Below, one piece after another: positions 25,439 through 34,659 of a stretch of DNA of 64,000 nt. The notes beneath the pieces are model-generated. The model made no database searches, was not told where the DNA came from, and saw only the letters and a program-made list of their open reading frames with translations. Numbering within the stretch: the stretch's first letter is position 1; each line of letters opens with the position of its first letter. Origin of the DNA: Nonomuraea typhae (GTDB lineage Bacteria > Actinomycetota > Actinomycetes > Streptosporangiales > Streptosporangiaceae); assembly GCF_009760925.1 (NCBI RefSeq), contig NZ_VRLV01000015.1, positions 124,001 to 188,000 on the forward strand. Reading direction: 5' to 3'. The translations under genes and the position numbers were made by a program.

Positions 25439-26293
25439 TCACCGGGACGGCAGGACCTCTTGCAGGAAGGCGGCCGTCGCGCCGGTGACCTCGTGCGGGC
25501 GTTCCAGGGGCGGCAGGTGGCCGGTGGCGGGCAGGTCGAGGCGGCGGGCGCCGGGGATGCGGCTGTGGTAGAGGCCGGCGACCTCCTGGATCCCGGGGAC
25601 GTCGGCCAGGCCGTTGATGACCAGGGTGGGGGCGGCGATGGTGTGCAGGCGCCCGGCCGCCGGGGGCTCGAGGGGCAGTTCGGCGGTCTTCGGGCGGGTC
25701 CAGGTGCGCTGGAAGACGTTCTGGAGCATGTCGACGGCCAGGGCCCACACCCGGGGGTCGAGGTCGTCTTCGGTACGGCCGGGACCGGCGACCTGCCAGC
25801 GGGTGTGGGCCCTGGCCAGGGCGAGCGCGTGGGCCGGGTCGGGGACGGCCGCGCCCCGGGCGTAGCGGGCCAGCGCGGCTGCGGGGACGGCGCTGTGGAC
25901 ACGCTCGCGTACCTGGGCGAGCATCTCGGGCGGCCAGGTGTGGCCGCTCAGTCCGGGGCTGATGAGGACCAGGGCCGTCACGCGCTCCGGCGCGGCCAGG
26001 GCGGCTTCGGCCGCGTAGGCCGCCCCCATCGAGTTGCCGATGAGGGCGGCGCGTTCGATGCCGAGGGCGTCCATCAGGGCCAGCAGGGTGCGGTGGGGGG
26101 CGTGATCCCGCGGCGGGTCGCCGGAGTCGCCGTGACCCGGGGCGTCGTAGCGGGTGACGTCGTAGCCGGCCTTGAGGGCGTCGTAGGCGTGCCGCCATTG
26201 GCGGCGGTCGGCCACCCCGGCGTGCAGGAACACCAGGGCGGGGCCGGTGCCGGTGCGATCGAAGGCGATGGGGACGCCGTTCAGGTGGATCAT
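25439..26293 (-). CDS. alpha/beta hydrolase
   Basis: 284-residue alpha/beta-fold hydrolase. FLHAGVADRRQW is the oxyanion-hole region, YDAPGHGDSG is a typical strand-4 motif, GNSMGAAYA (about residue 99) carries the nucleophile Ser, and ATGHLPPLERP carries the catalytic His. A cap insert lies at about 130-200. The substrate is unknown. It ends 20 bases upstream of the DUF6461-like gene and starts 25 bases downstream of the oxidoreductase stop, which suggests a three-gene operon read leftwards. Confidence 0.88.
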   Translation of the reverse strand: MIHLNGVPIAFDRTGTGPALVFLHAGVADRRQWRHAYDALKAGYDVTRYDAPGHGDSGDPPRDHAPHRTLLALMDALGIERAALIGNSMGAAYAAEAALAAPERVTALVLISPGLSGHTWPPEMLAQVRERVHSAVPAAALARYARGAAVPDPAHALALARAHTRWQVAGPGRTEDDLDPRVWALAVDMLQNVFQRTWTRPKTAELPLEPPAAGRLHTIAAPTLVINGLADVPGIQEVAGLYHSRIPGARRLDLPATGHLPPLERPHEVTGATAAFLQEVLPSR

Positions 26294-26318
26294 GTGGTCA
26301 CCGTAGCCGCGTTGGCGG

Positions 26319-27314
26319 TCAGTGCCGGACGGTGACGACGACCTTGCCGATCTGGGTGTTGGACTCCAGGTGACGGTGTGCTTCCACGATGTCCTCCAGG
26401 TCGAAGGTGCGGTCGATGACCGGTGCCAGGGTGCCGGAGCGCAGTCCCGCCATGATGAAGGCCCGGGCGCGGGCCAGGCGGCCGGGGTCGCCGGTGACGA
26501 GGTCCACGTTGAATCCGTGCACGGTCAGCGGCCAGTTCATGGGCAGAGGCGCGGGCCGGGTGTCGAGCCAGCCGTACACGATGAGCAGGCCGCCGGGGGC
26601 GACGGTGTGGGCGAGGTCGGTCAGGCCGGGGCCGGCGACGGCGTCGAAGACCACCTTCGCGCCCCAGCCGCCGGTGACGGCCCGCACCCGGGCGGTCAGG
26701 TCGACCTCCTGCGTCGTCAGGACGTGTGCGGCTCCGGCGCGCCGGAGGGCGGCGGATTTGGCGGGGGTGCGGGTGACGGCGATGGGGACCGCGCCGACGT
26801 GGCCGGCGACCTGGATGGCCGCGAGCCCGGCGCCGCTGGAGGCGGCGGTGATGAGGACGGCGTCGCCCGGCTGCGCCCGTGCCACCTCCAGGAGGGCGCC
26901 GTAGGCGGTCAGGTAGGAGGTCCATACGGCGGCGGCCGTGGTCGCGTCCAGTCCGGCGGGGCGGGGCTGAAGGGAGCGGGCCGGCGCGTTGAGCCGGTCG
27001 GCATACACCCCGTGACGGGACATTTCCTGATCGCTGAGGATGCTGACCGGGTCGCCGGGAGCGAAGCCCTCGACGCCGGGGCCGGCCTCCTCGACCGTGC
27101 CGGCCGCCTCGAAGCCGAGCCGGGAGGCCGGGAGCGTCGGCTGGTAGTAGTAGCCCGAGCGGAACAGGGCTTCGGCACGGTTGAGGCCGATCGCCTCGAC
27201 CCGGACGCGTACCTCGCCCGGGCCGGGCGGCGTGAGCCGTACCTGCTCGAGCTTCAGGACGTCGGGGCCGCCGAGTTCGTGAAAGCGCACCGCGCGCGCT
27301 TGGTCCGTGGTCAT
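26319..27314 (-). CDS. MDR-family quinone oxidoreductase-like dehydrogenase
   Basis: 331-residue medium-chain dehydrogenase/reductase. The N-terminal GroES-like domain is visible (LTPPGPGEVRVRVEAIGLN), followed by a Rossmann domain with ITAASSGAGLAAIQVA. No structural-zinc cysteine cluster is visible, so it is a quinone oxidoreductase/crotonyl reductase type using NADPH. The ATG at 27314 is favoured because family sequence (ARAVRFHELGG) starts right after it. It is divergent from an AraC-type regulator that probably controls it. Confidence 0.85.
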   Translation of the reverse strand: MTTDQARAVRFHELGGPDVLKLEQVRLTPPGPGEVRVRVEAIGLNRAEALFRSGYYYQPTLPASRLGFEAAGTVEEAGPGVEGFAPGDPVSILSDQEMSRHGVYADRLNAPARSLQPRPAGLDATTAAAVWTSYLTAYGALLEVARAQPGDAVLITAASSGAGLAAIQVAGHVGAVPIAVTRTPAKSAALRRAGAAHVLTTQEVDLTARVRAVTGGWGAKVVFDAVAGPGLTDLAHTVAPGGLLIVYGWLDTRPAPLPMNWPLTVHGFNVDLVTGDPGRLARARAFIMAGLRSGTLAPVIDRTFDLEDIVEAHRHLESNTQIGKVVVTVRH

Positions 27315-27416
27315 GCGCAGGACGGTACTCAACGACTACGGAGACTATCCATGCCGGAAAGTCTCGTGAATATGTCTCATCGTCTTCGAGGGTGGAGGCA
27401 TGGCTAGGGTGGTGGC

Positions 27417-28340
27417 GTGGATGTGGTGAGCGACGCGATCGCCGCGATGCGGACGGGGCAGCCGCACTCCTCCCGCACGATGCTGTCGGCGCCGTGGGGG
27501 ATGCGGTTCGCCCCCTCGGACGGCGCGGGGTTCCACGTCGTCCTGCAGGGGTCGTGCTGGCTCCTCCCCCACGGGCGTGATCCGGTCCCCCTCGCGCCGG
27601 GCGACGTGGTGTTCCTTCCCCACGGCCGGGGACATGCCGTCGCCGACGATCCCGCGTCGCCGCTGGCCGACGTCGTCCAGACCGCGGCGGGAACCTGGGA
27701 GACGACCGAGGACGCCCCGCCGGGCCCCGGCCCGGTCGTCCAGATGCTGTGCGGCGCCTACCGGCTCAGCCGGGGCCGGGCACATCCGCTGCTGACCGGG
27801 CTGCCCGACGTCATCCACCTCCCGGCCCGCATCGGCGCACACCCCGCCCTGCGCGCCACCGTCGACCTGCTGGGCGCCGAACTCGAGCGGCCGGGGCCGG
27901 GCTCGGACGCGCTGGTGCCCGCGCTGCTGGACGCGTTGCTGCTCTACATCCTGCGCGCCTGGCTGCACGAGCACGCCGGGCAGGCGAGCGCCGGATGGGC
28001 CGCCGCGCTGGCCGACCCGGCGATCTCCCACGCGTTGCACGCGCTCCACGACGACCCCGCGCGCCCCTGGACCGTGGAGGACCTCAGCGCACGTGCCGGA
28101 TTGTCCCGCGCGGCCTTCGCCCGCCGGTTCACCACCCTGGTGGGGCAGCCGCCGCTGGCCTATCTGACCTGGTGGCGCATGACCGTCGCGGGCCGCCTGC
28201 TGACAGGCGGCGACACCCCGCTGCACCTCGTCGCCCGGCGCAGCGGCTACTCCTCGGAGTTCGCCTTCGCCAAGGCGTTCAAGCGTGCGTTCGGCATCTC
28301 ACCGGGGAGATACCGCAGGGGCACGGCGACCCGGGAATGA
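27417..28340 (+). CDS. AraC-family regulator with cupin sensor domain
   Basis: 307-residue protein. An AraC-binding cupin domain covers about 10-180 (LAPGDVVFLPHGRGHAVAD is the metal/ligand loop region). Two C-terminal HTH motifs follow at about 205-300 (LSARAGLSRAAFARRF; ARRSGYSSEFAFAKAFKRA). GTG at 27417 is the start. The 102-base gap to the divergent oxidoreductase gene is the likely control region for both. Close relatives of this type control oxidoreductases responding to aldehydes or phenolics; the inducer here is unknown. Confidence 0.88.
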   Translation: MDVVSDAIAAMRTGQPHSSRTMLSAPWGMRFAPSDGAGFHVVLQGSCWLLPHGRDPVPLAPGDVVFLPHGRGHAVADDPASPLADVVQTAAGTWETTEDAPPGPGPVVQMLCGAYRLSRGRAHPLLTGLPDVIHLPARIGAHPALRATVDLLGAELERPGPGSDALVPALLDALLLYILRAWLHEHAGQASAGWAAALADPAISHALHALHDDPARPWTVEDLSARAGLSRAAFARRFTTLVGQPPLAYLTWWRMTVAGRLLTGGDTPLHLVARRSGYSSEFAFAKAFKRAFGISPGRYRRGTATRE

Positions 28341-28382
28341 TCCCGCTCACGCCTGATCGGATGCGCGGGGCGGCGGATCGGT

Positions 28383-28835
28383 TCAGCCGGCCGCCTTCCT
28401 GACGAGCGCGCCGATCGCCGCCGCGCTGGCCTCGGTCAGCTCCGTGATGGCGAAGGCCGTCGGCCACATGGCGCCCTCGTCGAGGTTCGCCTCGGGGTTG
28501 AAGCCGAGCGAGGAGTAGCGCGCCTTCTCCTTCTGCGCGCTCACGAGGAAGCACAGGATCTTGCCGTCCCGGGCGTAGGCGGGCATGCCGTACCACAGCC
28601 TCGGCGACAGGTCCGGGGCCTGCACGGCGACGACGGCGTGCAGGTGCTCGGCGATCGCGCGGTCGGGCTGCGGCAGGTCGGCGATCACCCTGAGCACGTC
28701 CTCCTCGTCGGCCGCGGCCTTGTCCGCGCCGGTCCCGCGGCGGGCGTCCTGCCGCAGTTCCGCGGCCCGCTGCCTGATCGCCTCGCGTTCGACGTCGGTG
28801 AACCCGTCGGGGGTGGCTGCGCTGCTGTTGTCCAT
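28383..28835 (-). CDS. DUF1801 (YdhG-like) protein
   Basis: 150-residue protein with an acidic/Ala-rich N-terminal half and a DUF1801 domain in the second half (SPRLWYGMPAYARDGKILCFL, then KARYSSLGFNPEANLDEG). Proteins of this fold are small cytoplasmic proteins, related to the iron-chaperone-like YdhG/frataxin fold, without an agreed enzymatic role. ATG at 28835 is chosen because the frame upstream is antisense to nothing conserved. Same strand as the PPK2 gene, 59 bases downstream of it. Confidence 0.78.
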   Translation of the reverse strand: MDNSSAATPDGFTDVEREAIRQRAAELRQDARRGTGADKAAADEEDVLRVIADLPQPDRAIAEHLHAVVAVQAPDLSPRLWYGMPAYARDGKILCFLVSAQKEKARYSSLGFNPEANLDEGAMWPTAFAITELTEASAAAIGALVRKAAG

Positions 28836-28894
28836 GCACGTCACGCTAGGCGCGGGCGGGTGAGCGGCGCTTCTCGATTCCTGACCGATGGGGG

Positions 28895-29695
28895 TCAGCC
28901 CTTCAGCAGCGCGGCGGCGTCGGGCACGATCGTCTCCGGGCGGCGGGGCGGGCGCTGGTAGCCGGCCGCCTCCGGCCGTTCGGGGATCTCCAGGGGCGCG
29001 CGCTTCACCTCGTGGTACGGGATCGTGGACAGCAGGTGGGAGATCATGTTGATCCTGGCCCGCCGCTTGTCCTCGCTCTCCACCTCGTACCAGGGCGCCT
29101 CGGGGATGTCGGTGTGCACGAGCATCTCGTCCTTGGCCCGTGAGTACTCCTCCCAGCGGGTCACCGACTCCAGGTCCATCGGCGACAGCTTCCACTGGCG
29201 CATCGGGTCGGCCAGCCGGGCCCGGAAGCGCCGCTCCTGTTCCTCGTCGCTCACCGAGAACCAGTACTTGCGCAGCAGGATCCCGTCCTCCACCAGCAGG
29301 CGCTCGAAGATCGGGCACTGGTGCAGGAACCGCGCGTGCTCCTCCTGCGTGCAAAAGCCCATGACCCGCTCCACGCCGGCGCGGTTGTACCAGCTCCGGT
29401 CCATCAGCACGATCTCCCCCGCCGCCGGAAGGTGTTCGGCGTACCGCTGGAAATACCACTGCGTGCGTTCCCGCTCGGTCGGCGCCGGCAGTGCGACGAT
29501 CCTGGTCACCCGGGGGTTGAGGTACTCGGCGACCCGCTTGATCGTGCCGCCCTTGCCGGCCGCGTCACGCCCCTCGAACACCACCACGACCCGCCGCCCC
29601 TCGGCGCGCACCCACTCCTGAAGCTTCACCAGCTCACCCTGAAGCCGGAACAGCTCCTTCTCGTACGGCTTGCGTCGCAGCCTGTCCTCGCCCAT
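28895..29695 (-). CDS. ppk2: polyphosphate kinase 2
   Basis: 266-residue PPK2. Walker A is EGRDAAGKGG, Walker B is MDRSWYNRAGVERVMGF, and the lid contains conserved Arg-rich stretches. FSVSDEEQERRFRARLADP and YEVESEDKRRARINMISHLL are hallmark PPK2 segments. It transfers phosphate between polyphosphate and nucleotides (GDP or ADP). Length and single-domain form fit class I. It is followed by the DUF1801 gene. Confidence 0.93.
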   Translation of the reverse strand: MGEDRLRRKPYEKELFRLQGELVKLQEWVRAEGRRVVVVFEGRDAAGKGGTIKRVAEYLNPRVTRIVALPAPTERERTQWYFQRYAEHLPAAGEIVLMDRSWYNRAGVERVMGFCTQEEHARFLHQCPIFERLLVEDGILLRKYWFSVSDEEQERRFRARLADPMRQWKLSPMDLESVTRWEEYSRAKDEMLVHTDIPEAPWYEVESEDKRRARINMISHLLSTIPYHEVKRAPLEIPERPEAAGYQRPPRRPETIVPDAAALLKG

Positions 29696-29728
29696 GCCCG
29701 TCCTCTCGCATCCTCGTTGACAGGCACC

Positions 29729-30502
29729 CTACGGTCCGGACGTGACCCCGGTGACGGCGAAGCGCTCCACGTCGGCCACGTGCCCGCCGGTCACCGCCAC
29801 GATCGTCACCACCTCGCCCGGCTTCGCGGTGAACGCGACCTCGGCCGACCAGGGCCGGTTCTCGCCTCCAGCCGGCACGCCCGCGGTCTCGGCCAGCGGC
29901 TTGGCCGCCGACGGCTGGTGGACCCGGACGCGGATGCTCTCGTCCACGCCGGTGATCCGGCCGCCCACGGTCACCGGGGAGCGTACGGCGCTGCCGTACC
30001 TCGGGGTGGTGAGCGTGAGGGTGGTGTCGTCGGTGCCCACCACCTCCCAGGGCGCGTGCTCGCCGGGGCCGTACCGGATCAGGTGGATCACGGCGGCGGG
30101 GGCCGGTTGCTTGCTCTCGGGGCTGCGGTAGCCGACGGTGACGCGGGCGTGGCGTCCCTGGATCCTGGTCGAGACGACCTGGTCGATCTCCTGCAGTCCC
30201 AGGTAGCCCTGGGTGAAGGACAGCGCGGTGAAGGGCGCGTCCTCGTGCCAGGGCTGATGGCCCTGCGGGCGGTCGCGGTCCTGCCATTCCCGGGCCTCGC
30301 GCAGGCCGGCGAACGGCCACAGGGGCTGGTAGACGCCCTCGATCAGCGTCTCCGGCGTCACGGTGGGCGTCGCCGTCGCGGCCGGGGGCGCCGTGGCGGT
30401 GGGCGTCGCCGTCGCGGTGGGCGTCGCCGTGGCGGCGGGGGGCGCCGTGGCGCCGCAACCGGCGGCCAGGACCGCGAGGCAGAGGATGACCCGGAGGTTC
30501 AT
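29729..30502 (-). CDS. secreted lipoprotein with Gmad2-like Ig domain
   Basis: 257-residue lipoprotein. The signal peptide ends in the lipobox LAAGC (Cys about residue 16), followed by a Thr/Ala/Pro-rich repetitive linker (ATPTATAPPAATATP). The C-terminal half (VTVGGRITGVDESIRVRVHQ, WSAEVAFTAKPGEV) resembles the Gmad2 immunoglobulin-like domain of cell-surface and spore-germination proteins. ATG at 30502 is chosen because the signal peptide starts there and a CCGGAGGTTC-like context is seen on the coding strand. Function in the envelope is unknown. Confidence 0.78.
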   Translation of the reverse strand: MNLRVILCLAVLAAGCGATAPPAATATPTATATPTATAPPAATATPTVTPETLIEGVYQPLWPFAGLREAREWQDRDRPQGHQPWHEDAPFTALSFTQGYLGLQEIDQVVSTRIQGRHARVTVGYRSPESKQPAPAAVIHLIRYGPGEHAPWEVVGTDDTTLTLTTPRYGSAVRSPVTVGGRITGVDESIRVRVHQPSAAKPLAETAGVPAGGENRPWSAEVAFTAKPGEVVTIVAVTGGHVADVERFAVTGVTSGP

Positions 30503-30614
30503 GCCTCCACTGTCTCTCCGCCGGTGTGTCCTGGAAAGCACGCCGGCCTGCAGGGCCCCGTGGTGTCGTTTCTGCTCTCGAACGCGGGCCGCGCGCTCGC
30601 CATGGAGACGAACA

Positions 30615-30636
30615 GAATGTAACGCCTGCTACATTC
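30615..30636. promoter_or_regulatory. inverted repeat upstream of ChrB-domain gene
   Basis: A perfect 7-base inverted repeat, GAATGTA-N8-TACATTC, ends 6 bases before the GTG start at 30643. It probably overlaps the promoter of the two-gene operon and serves as an operator. The regulator is unknown; the ChrB-domain protein itself is a candidate. Confidence 0.7.
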
Positions 30637-30642
30637 TCTGCT

Positions 30643-31191
30643 GTGACACGGTGGCTCATTCTGGTGATCAAGCTCCCCGCGGACCCGACCCGGCACCGGG
30701 TGGCCGTGTGGCGGGAACTCCGCAAGATCGGAGCGCTCTCCCTGGGCCAGGGCATCTGGGCCGTGCCCGAGGCGCCGGTTTTCGACGAGGGCGTGCGGCG
30801 GGCCCTGGAGCTCACCGCCGGGGCCGGCGGCCAGGGCGTGACGCTCCAGGCGGCCGGTCGCACGGCCGCCGACGCCGCCGGGTTGCAGGAGATGTTCACC
30901 GCCGCCCGGTCGGCGGACTGGGCGGAGTTCCTGGCGGAGTGCGGAAGATTCGAGGAGGAGATCGCCAAGGAGATCCGCACGGCCAAGTTCACCCTGGCCG
31001 AACTCGAGGAAGAGGAACAGAGTCTGGAACGGCTGCGCCGCTGGCACCGGGACCTGACGGCGCGGGACGTGTTCGGCGCTCCCGAGGCCGCCGCGGCCTC
31101 GACCCGCCTCAAGCAGTGCGTGAGCGTCTGCGAGGACTACGCCGAGCGCGTGTTCACCGCGCTGCACACCACCGGAGGGGACTCCGCGTGA
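30643..31191 (+). CDS. ChrB N-terminal domain protein
   Basis: 182-residue protein matching the ChrB N-terminal region: it begins RWLILVIKLPADPTRHRVAVWRELRK cut here to its key pattern, an LPxxPxxxRVxxWRxLxxxGA motif, then SLGQGIWAVPE, and ends with a C-terminal helical pair rich in Glu and Arg. ChrB-type proteins regulate chromate resistance in proteobacteria, and the isolated domain is common in actinobacteria. The GTG at 30643 sits just after an inverted repeat. The stop overlaps the MFS gene (GTGA), so both are made together; an efflux or stress unit is likely. Confidence 0.8.
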   Translation: MTRWLILVIKLPADPTRHRVAVWRELRKIGALSLGQGIWAVPEAPVFDEGVRRALELTAGAGGQGVTLQAAGRTAADAAGLQEMFTAARSADWAEFLAECGRFEEEIAKEIRTAKFTLAELEEEEQSLERLRRWHRDLTARDVFGAPEAAAASTRLKQCVSVCEDYAERVFTALHTTGGDSA

Positions 31192-32333
31192 AGCCCCTGT
31201 GGCCGTTGTACGCGGCCGGGTTCACCACCGCCTTCGGCGCGCACGGCATCGCCGCCAACCTCGGCGGCTTCTCCGAAGACGCCGTCACCTCGCTGCTCGT
31301 CCTGGGCGCGCTGCTCGCCCTCTACGACGGGGCCGAGGTGGTGCTCAAACCCGTCTTCGGCTCCCTGGCCGACCGGATCGGCGGCAAGCCGGTTCTGCTG
31401 GGCGGGCTGATCGCGTTCGCCGCCGCCTCCGCGCTGTACGCGGTCGCGGACAGCCCCGGCTGGTTGTGGGCGGCCCGGCTCGGCCAGGGCGCGGCGGCCT
31501 CGGCGTTCTCGCCGTCGGCTTCGGCCATGGTCGCCCGCCTCACCCCGGCCGCGGGGCACGGGCGGGCGTTCGGCGGCTACGGCTTCTCCAAGTCCATCGG
31601 CTACACCCTCGGCCCGCTGCTCGGCGGTGTCCTGGTCCAGGTGGGCGGGCTGCGGCTGCTGTTCGCGGTCATGGCGGGGTGCGCGGTGGCGGTCGCCCTG
31701 TGGGCGGTGTTCGCGGTGCCGGCCGTACCACCGCTGCCGCGCGCGCGGCAGACGCTCGCCGACCTGGCCCGGCGCCTGGCCGACCGGTCCTTCCTCGCGC
31801 CGACCGCGGCCCTGGCCGCCGCCACCGCCGCGCTGTCGGTGGGGGTGGGCTTCCTGCCCGTCTCCGGTGCGGCGGCCGGGCTGGGCACGGTCGCGACCGG
31901 CGCGGCCGTCTCCGTCCTGGCCGCCACGGCCGCCCTCGTCCAGCCGTGGGCGGGGCGCGCCCTGGATTCCGGACGCCTGACCACGCGCGCCGGGCTGCTG
32001 ACCGGCTTGCTGGTCACCGCGGCCGGGCTGGCCGCCGCGACGGTACCCGGGCTGACGGGCGTGCTGGCGGCCGCCGCCCTCGTCGGCGCCGGAACGGGAC
32101 TGATCACTCCGCTCGGCTTCGCCGCCCTGGCCGCCTCCACGCCGCCGGAGCGCATGGGGCAGACCATGGGCTCGGCCGAGCTCGGGCGCGAGCTCGGCGA
32201 CGCGGGCGGGCCACTGCTCGTGGCGGGCGTGGCGACCGTCTCCACGCTCGCGTACGGCTACGCCGCGCTGGCCGTGCTGCTGGTCCTGGGCGCCGTGCTC
32301 TACCGGGGTCGTACGGCGGAGGCCCCGAGCTGA
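31188..32333 (+). CDS. MFS transporter
   Basis: 381-residue protein with about 12 transmembrane helices. Motif A appears as GSLADRIGGKPVLL, and GYGFSKSIGYTLGPLLGG is a typical fifth-helix segment. GTG at 31188 overlaps the stop of the ChrB-domain gene. Co-expression with that gene suggests an exporter linked to metal or oxyanion stress, but MFS sequence alone does not reveal the substrate. Its end overlaps the convergent MFS gene by 34 bases. Confidence 0.88.
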   Translation: MKPLWPLYAAGFTTAFGAHGIAANLGGFSEDAVTSLLVLGALLALYDGAEVVLKPVFGSLADRIGGKPVLLGGLIAFAAASALYAVADSPGWLWAARLGQGAAASAFSPSASAMVARLTPAAGHGRAFGGYGFSKSIGYTLGPLLGGVLVQVGGLRLLFAVMAGCAVAVALWAVFAVPAVPPLPRARQTLADLARRLADRSFLAPTAALAAATAALSVGVGFLPVSGAAAGLGTVATGAAVSVLAATAALVQPWAGRALDSGRLTTRAGLLTGLLVTAAGLAAATVPGLTGVLAAAALVGAGTGLITPLGFAALAASTPPERMGQTMGSAELGRELGDAGGPLLVAGVATVSTLAYGYAALAVLLVLGAVLYRGRTAEAPS

Positions 32334-33397
32334 GCCCGCGCCAGAAGCAGCAGGAGCAGGGCCAGCGGCATGACCGTGATCAGGAACGCGGTCCGCAGGT
32401 CCAGGGCGGCCCCGAGCATCGCCAGCCCGGCGGGAGCGGCGAGGATCGCGGTGCCGGAGGCGAGCGCGCCATAGGCGGCCGACCGGGCACCGGTGAGGCC
32501 GGGCACCTGGACCAGCCGGGCCAGCGTCACCGGGTACAGCGGCCCGATCCCCAGTCCCGCCGCCAGGAGTCCGGCGGCGATCGGCGCGGGGGTGCCGGCC
32601 AGGGCGACGATCAGGGTCCCGGCCGCCACCAGCCCGCAGCTCAGCGGCACGATCGGGACCCCGCGGCGGAGCAGGCGCGGCGCCAGCAGCCGCGCGCCCG
32701 CCATCCCGGCCAGGAACGCGGTGGCCGCCGCCGCGGCCGTGCCGGCGCTCAGCCCGCTGACCTGGAGCCGGGCCGTGGCCCAGATCGAGAAGCAGAACTC
32801 CATGGACACGGCCACGACGATGGCCGACCACGCCACGGCCGCGGCCCGGCGGGGCAGGGCGCCGTCCGCGCCGGTCATGCGTGCGCCGGGCCGTACCTCG
32901 ACCGCGACGAGCACGAGCGGGACCACCGCCGCCAGCAGGGCCAGGCGGCCGTTGACCCCGGCGGTGTCGAGGGCGCCCATGGTGAGCGGGCCGAGCAGGG
33001 CCGCGACGCTCCCGGCGGCGTTGACGCGGGCGAGCCGGGGGGCGAGGTCCTGCCCGCGCAGGAGGGCCGGGGTGACCAGGACGACGCCCGCGGCGCCGAG
33101 GCCGAGCAGGATGGCGCCGGCAGCGGCGAGCGCGGCGACGGGCGCGGTGGCCAGAAGGGCGGTTCCGGCGGCCGTGACCAGGGCGGCGAGCCGCAGGACC
33201 GGCTGGGGGTGGCGCCGGAGCACCCAGCGGCCGGCGAGGCCGGCGGCCAGCAGTCCCGCGCCGAAGGACGACGACAACCACGCCAGCCCGGCCGCGGGGG
33301 TGGCAAGATCTCTGGCGAGCAGCACCAGGCAGGCGCCGAGGCTGTTGATGGTGAATCCCAGGCCCACCTGCGCGAACACCACCTGCCTGTCGGACAC
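32300..33397 (-). CDS. MFS transporter
   Basis: 365-residue protein with about 12 predicted helices, very Ala/Leu/Gly-rich, and a motif A-like loop after helix 2 (GRWVLRRHPQP). GTG at 33397 is taken as the start because a GGAAGGAG box lies 8 bases upstream; a TTG at 33415 would place the box inside the gene. It is divergent from a ROK-family regulator with a 56-base gap, so a sugar or glycoconjugate is a plausible substrate. That is inferred from the regulator family. Confidence 0.82.
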   Translation of the reverse strand: MSDRQVVFAQVGLGFTINSLGACLVLLARDLATPAAGLAWLSSSFGAGLLAAGLAGRWVLRRHPQPVLRLAALVTAAGTALLATAPVAALAAAGAILLGLGAAGVVLVTPALLRGQDLAPRLARVNAAGSVAALLGPLTMGALDTAGVNGRLALLAAVVPLVLVAVEVRPGARMTGADGALPRRAAAVAWSAIVVAVSMEFCFSIWATARLQVSGLSAGTAAAAATAFLAGMAGARLLAPRLLRRGVPIVPLSCGLVAAGTLIVALAGTPAPIAAGLLAAGLGIGPLYPVTLARLVQVPGLTGARSAAYGALASGTAILAAPAGLAMLGAALDLRTAFLITVMPLALLLLLLARAQLGASAVRPR

Positions 33398-33453
33398 GGC
33401 GCGGGCTCCTTCCAATAAACTCGTGCCGCGAGCATAAAGGAGGCGGACATCCC

Positions 33454-34659
33454 ATGAAAGGCCCGATGAGCGGCGCCCGGTGGCGCGGGGCCCTGGCCGT
33501 GCTGGCGGAGATGCGCCGGCGGCCCGGCGTGACCCGGGCCGCCGTGGCCCAGCGGCTCGGCCTGTCCACGGGGTCGGCCACCGAGATCACCGCCCGGCTG
33601 CGCGAGCTGGACCTGCTTGCCGAGTCCCCCGCCGCCGCGACCGGCCGGGGGCGGCCCACCACCGAGCTGCGCCCGCACCCCGAGGGCCCGCTGGTCGTGG
33701 TGCTCGACGTCCGCCAGGGGGACTGGCGGTGCGCGGTCGCGGGCCTGGACGGCCGGCCGTACCTCGCCGAGGCCGCCGCGCACGCCAGCCGCGAGCCGTC
33801 GCGGCTCGTCGGGACCCTCGCACAGGCCGTGCGGCGCGTGCGGGCGCGCCACGGGCGGCGCGTGCGGGCCGTCTCGGTGGCGGTCGCGGGCACGGTACGG
33901 CACGGCCGCGTCGTGCAGTCGGGGGTGCTGGGCTGGGACGCGGTGGACTTCGACGCCCTGGCCGCCGATCCGCTGCTGATCGGCAACGACGCGACGCTGG
34001 CCGGTGCCGCCGAGGCCCGGCACGGGGCGGCCGCGGGGGTGGGCACGGCGCTGCACGTCACGATCGAGGTGGGCGTCGGCGGCGCGCTGATCGTGGACGG
34101 GCGGCCCATCGCGGGGGCGACCGGGGCCGGGGGCGAGTTCGGGCACATGCCGTTCGGCGACCCCGCGCTGGAGTGCCCGTGCGGCAGCCGGGGGTGCTGG
34201 GACCTCACCGTGGACGGCCGGGCGATCGCCCGCCACCTCGGCCAGCCGCCGCCCCGGGACGCGCGCACCTTCCTTCAGGCGTGCCTGGACGAGGCGGCCT
34301 CGGACGCGGCCGTCCGGTCGGCGGCCGGGCAGGCAGCGGCCGCCCTGGGCCGGGGCCTGGCCGGGCTGATCAACGCCTTCGACCCCGGCGTCGTCACCCT
34401 CGGCGGGCTGGCCGCGCCCCTGCGCGCGGCGGCCGGGCCCGAGTTCGCGGACTCGCTGAGCGCCGGCCTCATGCGCTACCACCGCCAGGATCCGCCGCCG
34501 GTGGTGGACGCGGTCCTGGGCTCGGACGGCGCGCTGTGGGGGGCGGCGGCGATCGCGCTCGACCAGGTGCTCACCGAGGAGGGGCTCAGCGCCTGGGAGG
34601 CCGGGCGCCGGGGTTCAGCGCGGCAGCAGGGGTTCGGCGGGCCGCTGGGGCCGGGGTGA
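33454..34659 (+). CDS. ROK-family transcriptional regulator
   Basis: 401-residue protein. An N-terminal winged HTH (about 8-65, VTRAAVAQRLGLSTGSATEIT) is followed by a ROK sugar-kinase-like domain with AVSVAVAGTV, the GNDATLAGAAEARHG segment and the zinc-binding signature CPCGSRGCWD. Such proteins repress sugar uptake and catabolism genes in response to sugars. AAGGAGG lies 11 bases before the ATG. The divergent MFS gene is the obvious target. The last 45 bases overlap the convergent acyltransferase gene, and the terminal residues are low complexity. Confidence 0.87.
   Translation: MKGPMSGARWRGALAVLAEMRRRPGVTRAAVAQRLGLSTGSATEITARLRELDLLAESPAAATGRGRPTTELRPHPEGPLVVVLDVRQGDWRCAVAGLDGRPYLAEAAAHASREPSRLVGTLAQAVRRVRARHGRRVRAVSVAVAGTVRHGRVVQSGVLGWDAVDFDALAADPLLIGNDATLAGAAEARHGAAAGVGTALHVTIEVGVGGALIVDGRPIAGATGAGGEFGHMPFGDPALECPCGSRGCWDLTVDGRAIARHLGQPPPRDARTFLQACLDEAASDAAVRSAAGQAAAALGRGLAGLINAFDPGVVTLGGLAAPLRAAAGPEFADSLSAGLMRYHRQDPPPVVDAVLGSDGALWGAAAIALDQVLTEEGLSAWEAGRRGSARQQGFGGPLGPG

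Noticed and set aside
30363..30450. Plus-strand Gly/Val/Ala repeat protein
   Set aside because: This is the antisense reading of the Thr/Ala/Pro-rich linker of the lipoprotein.
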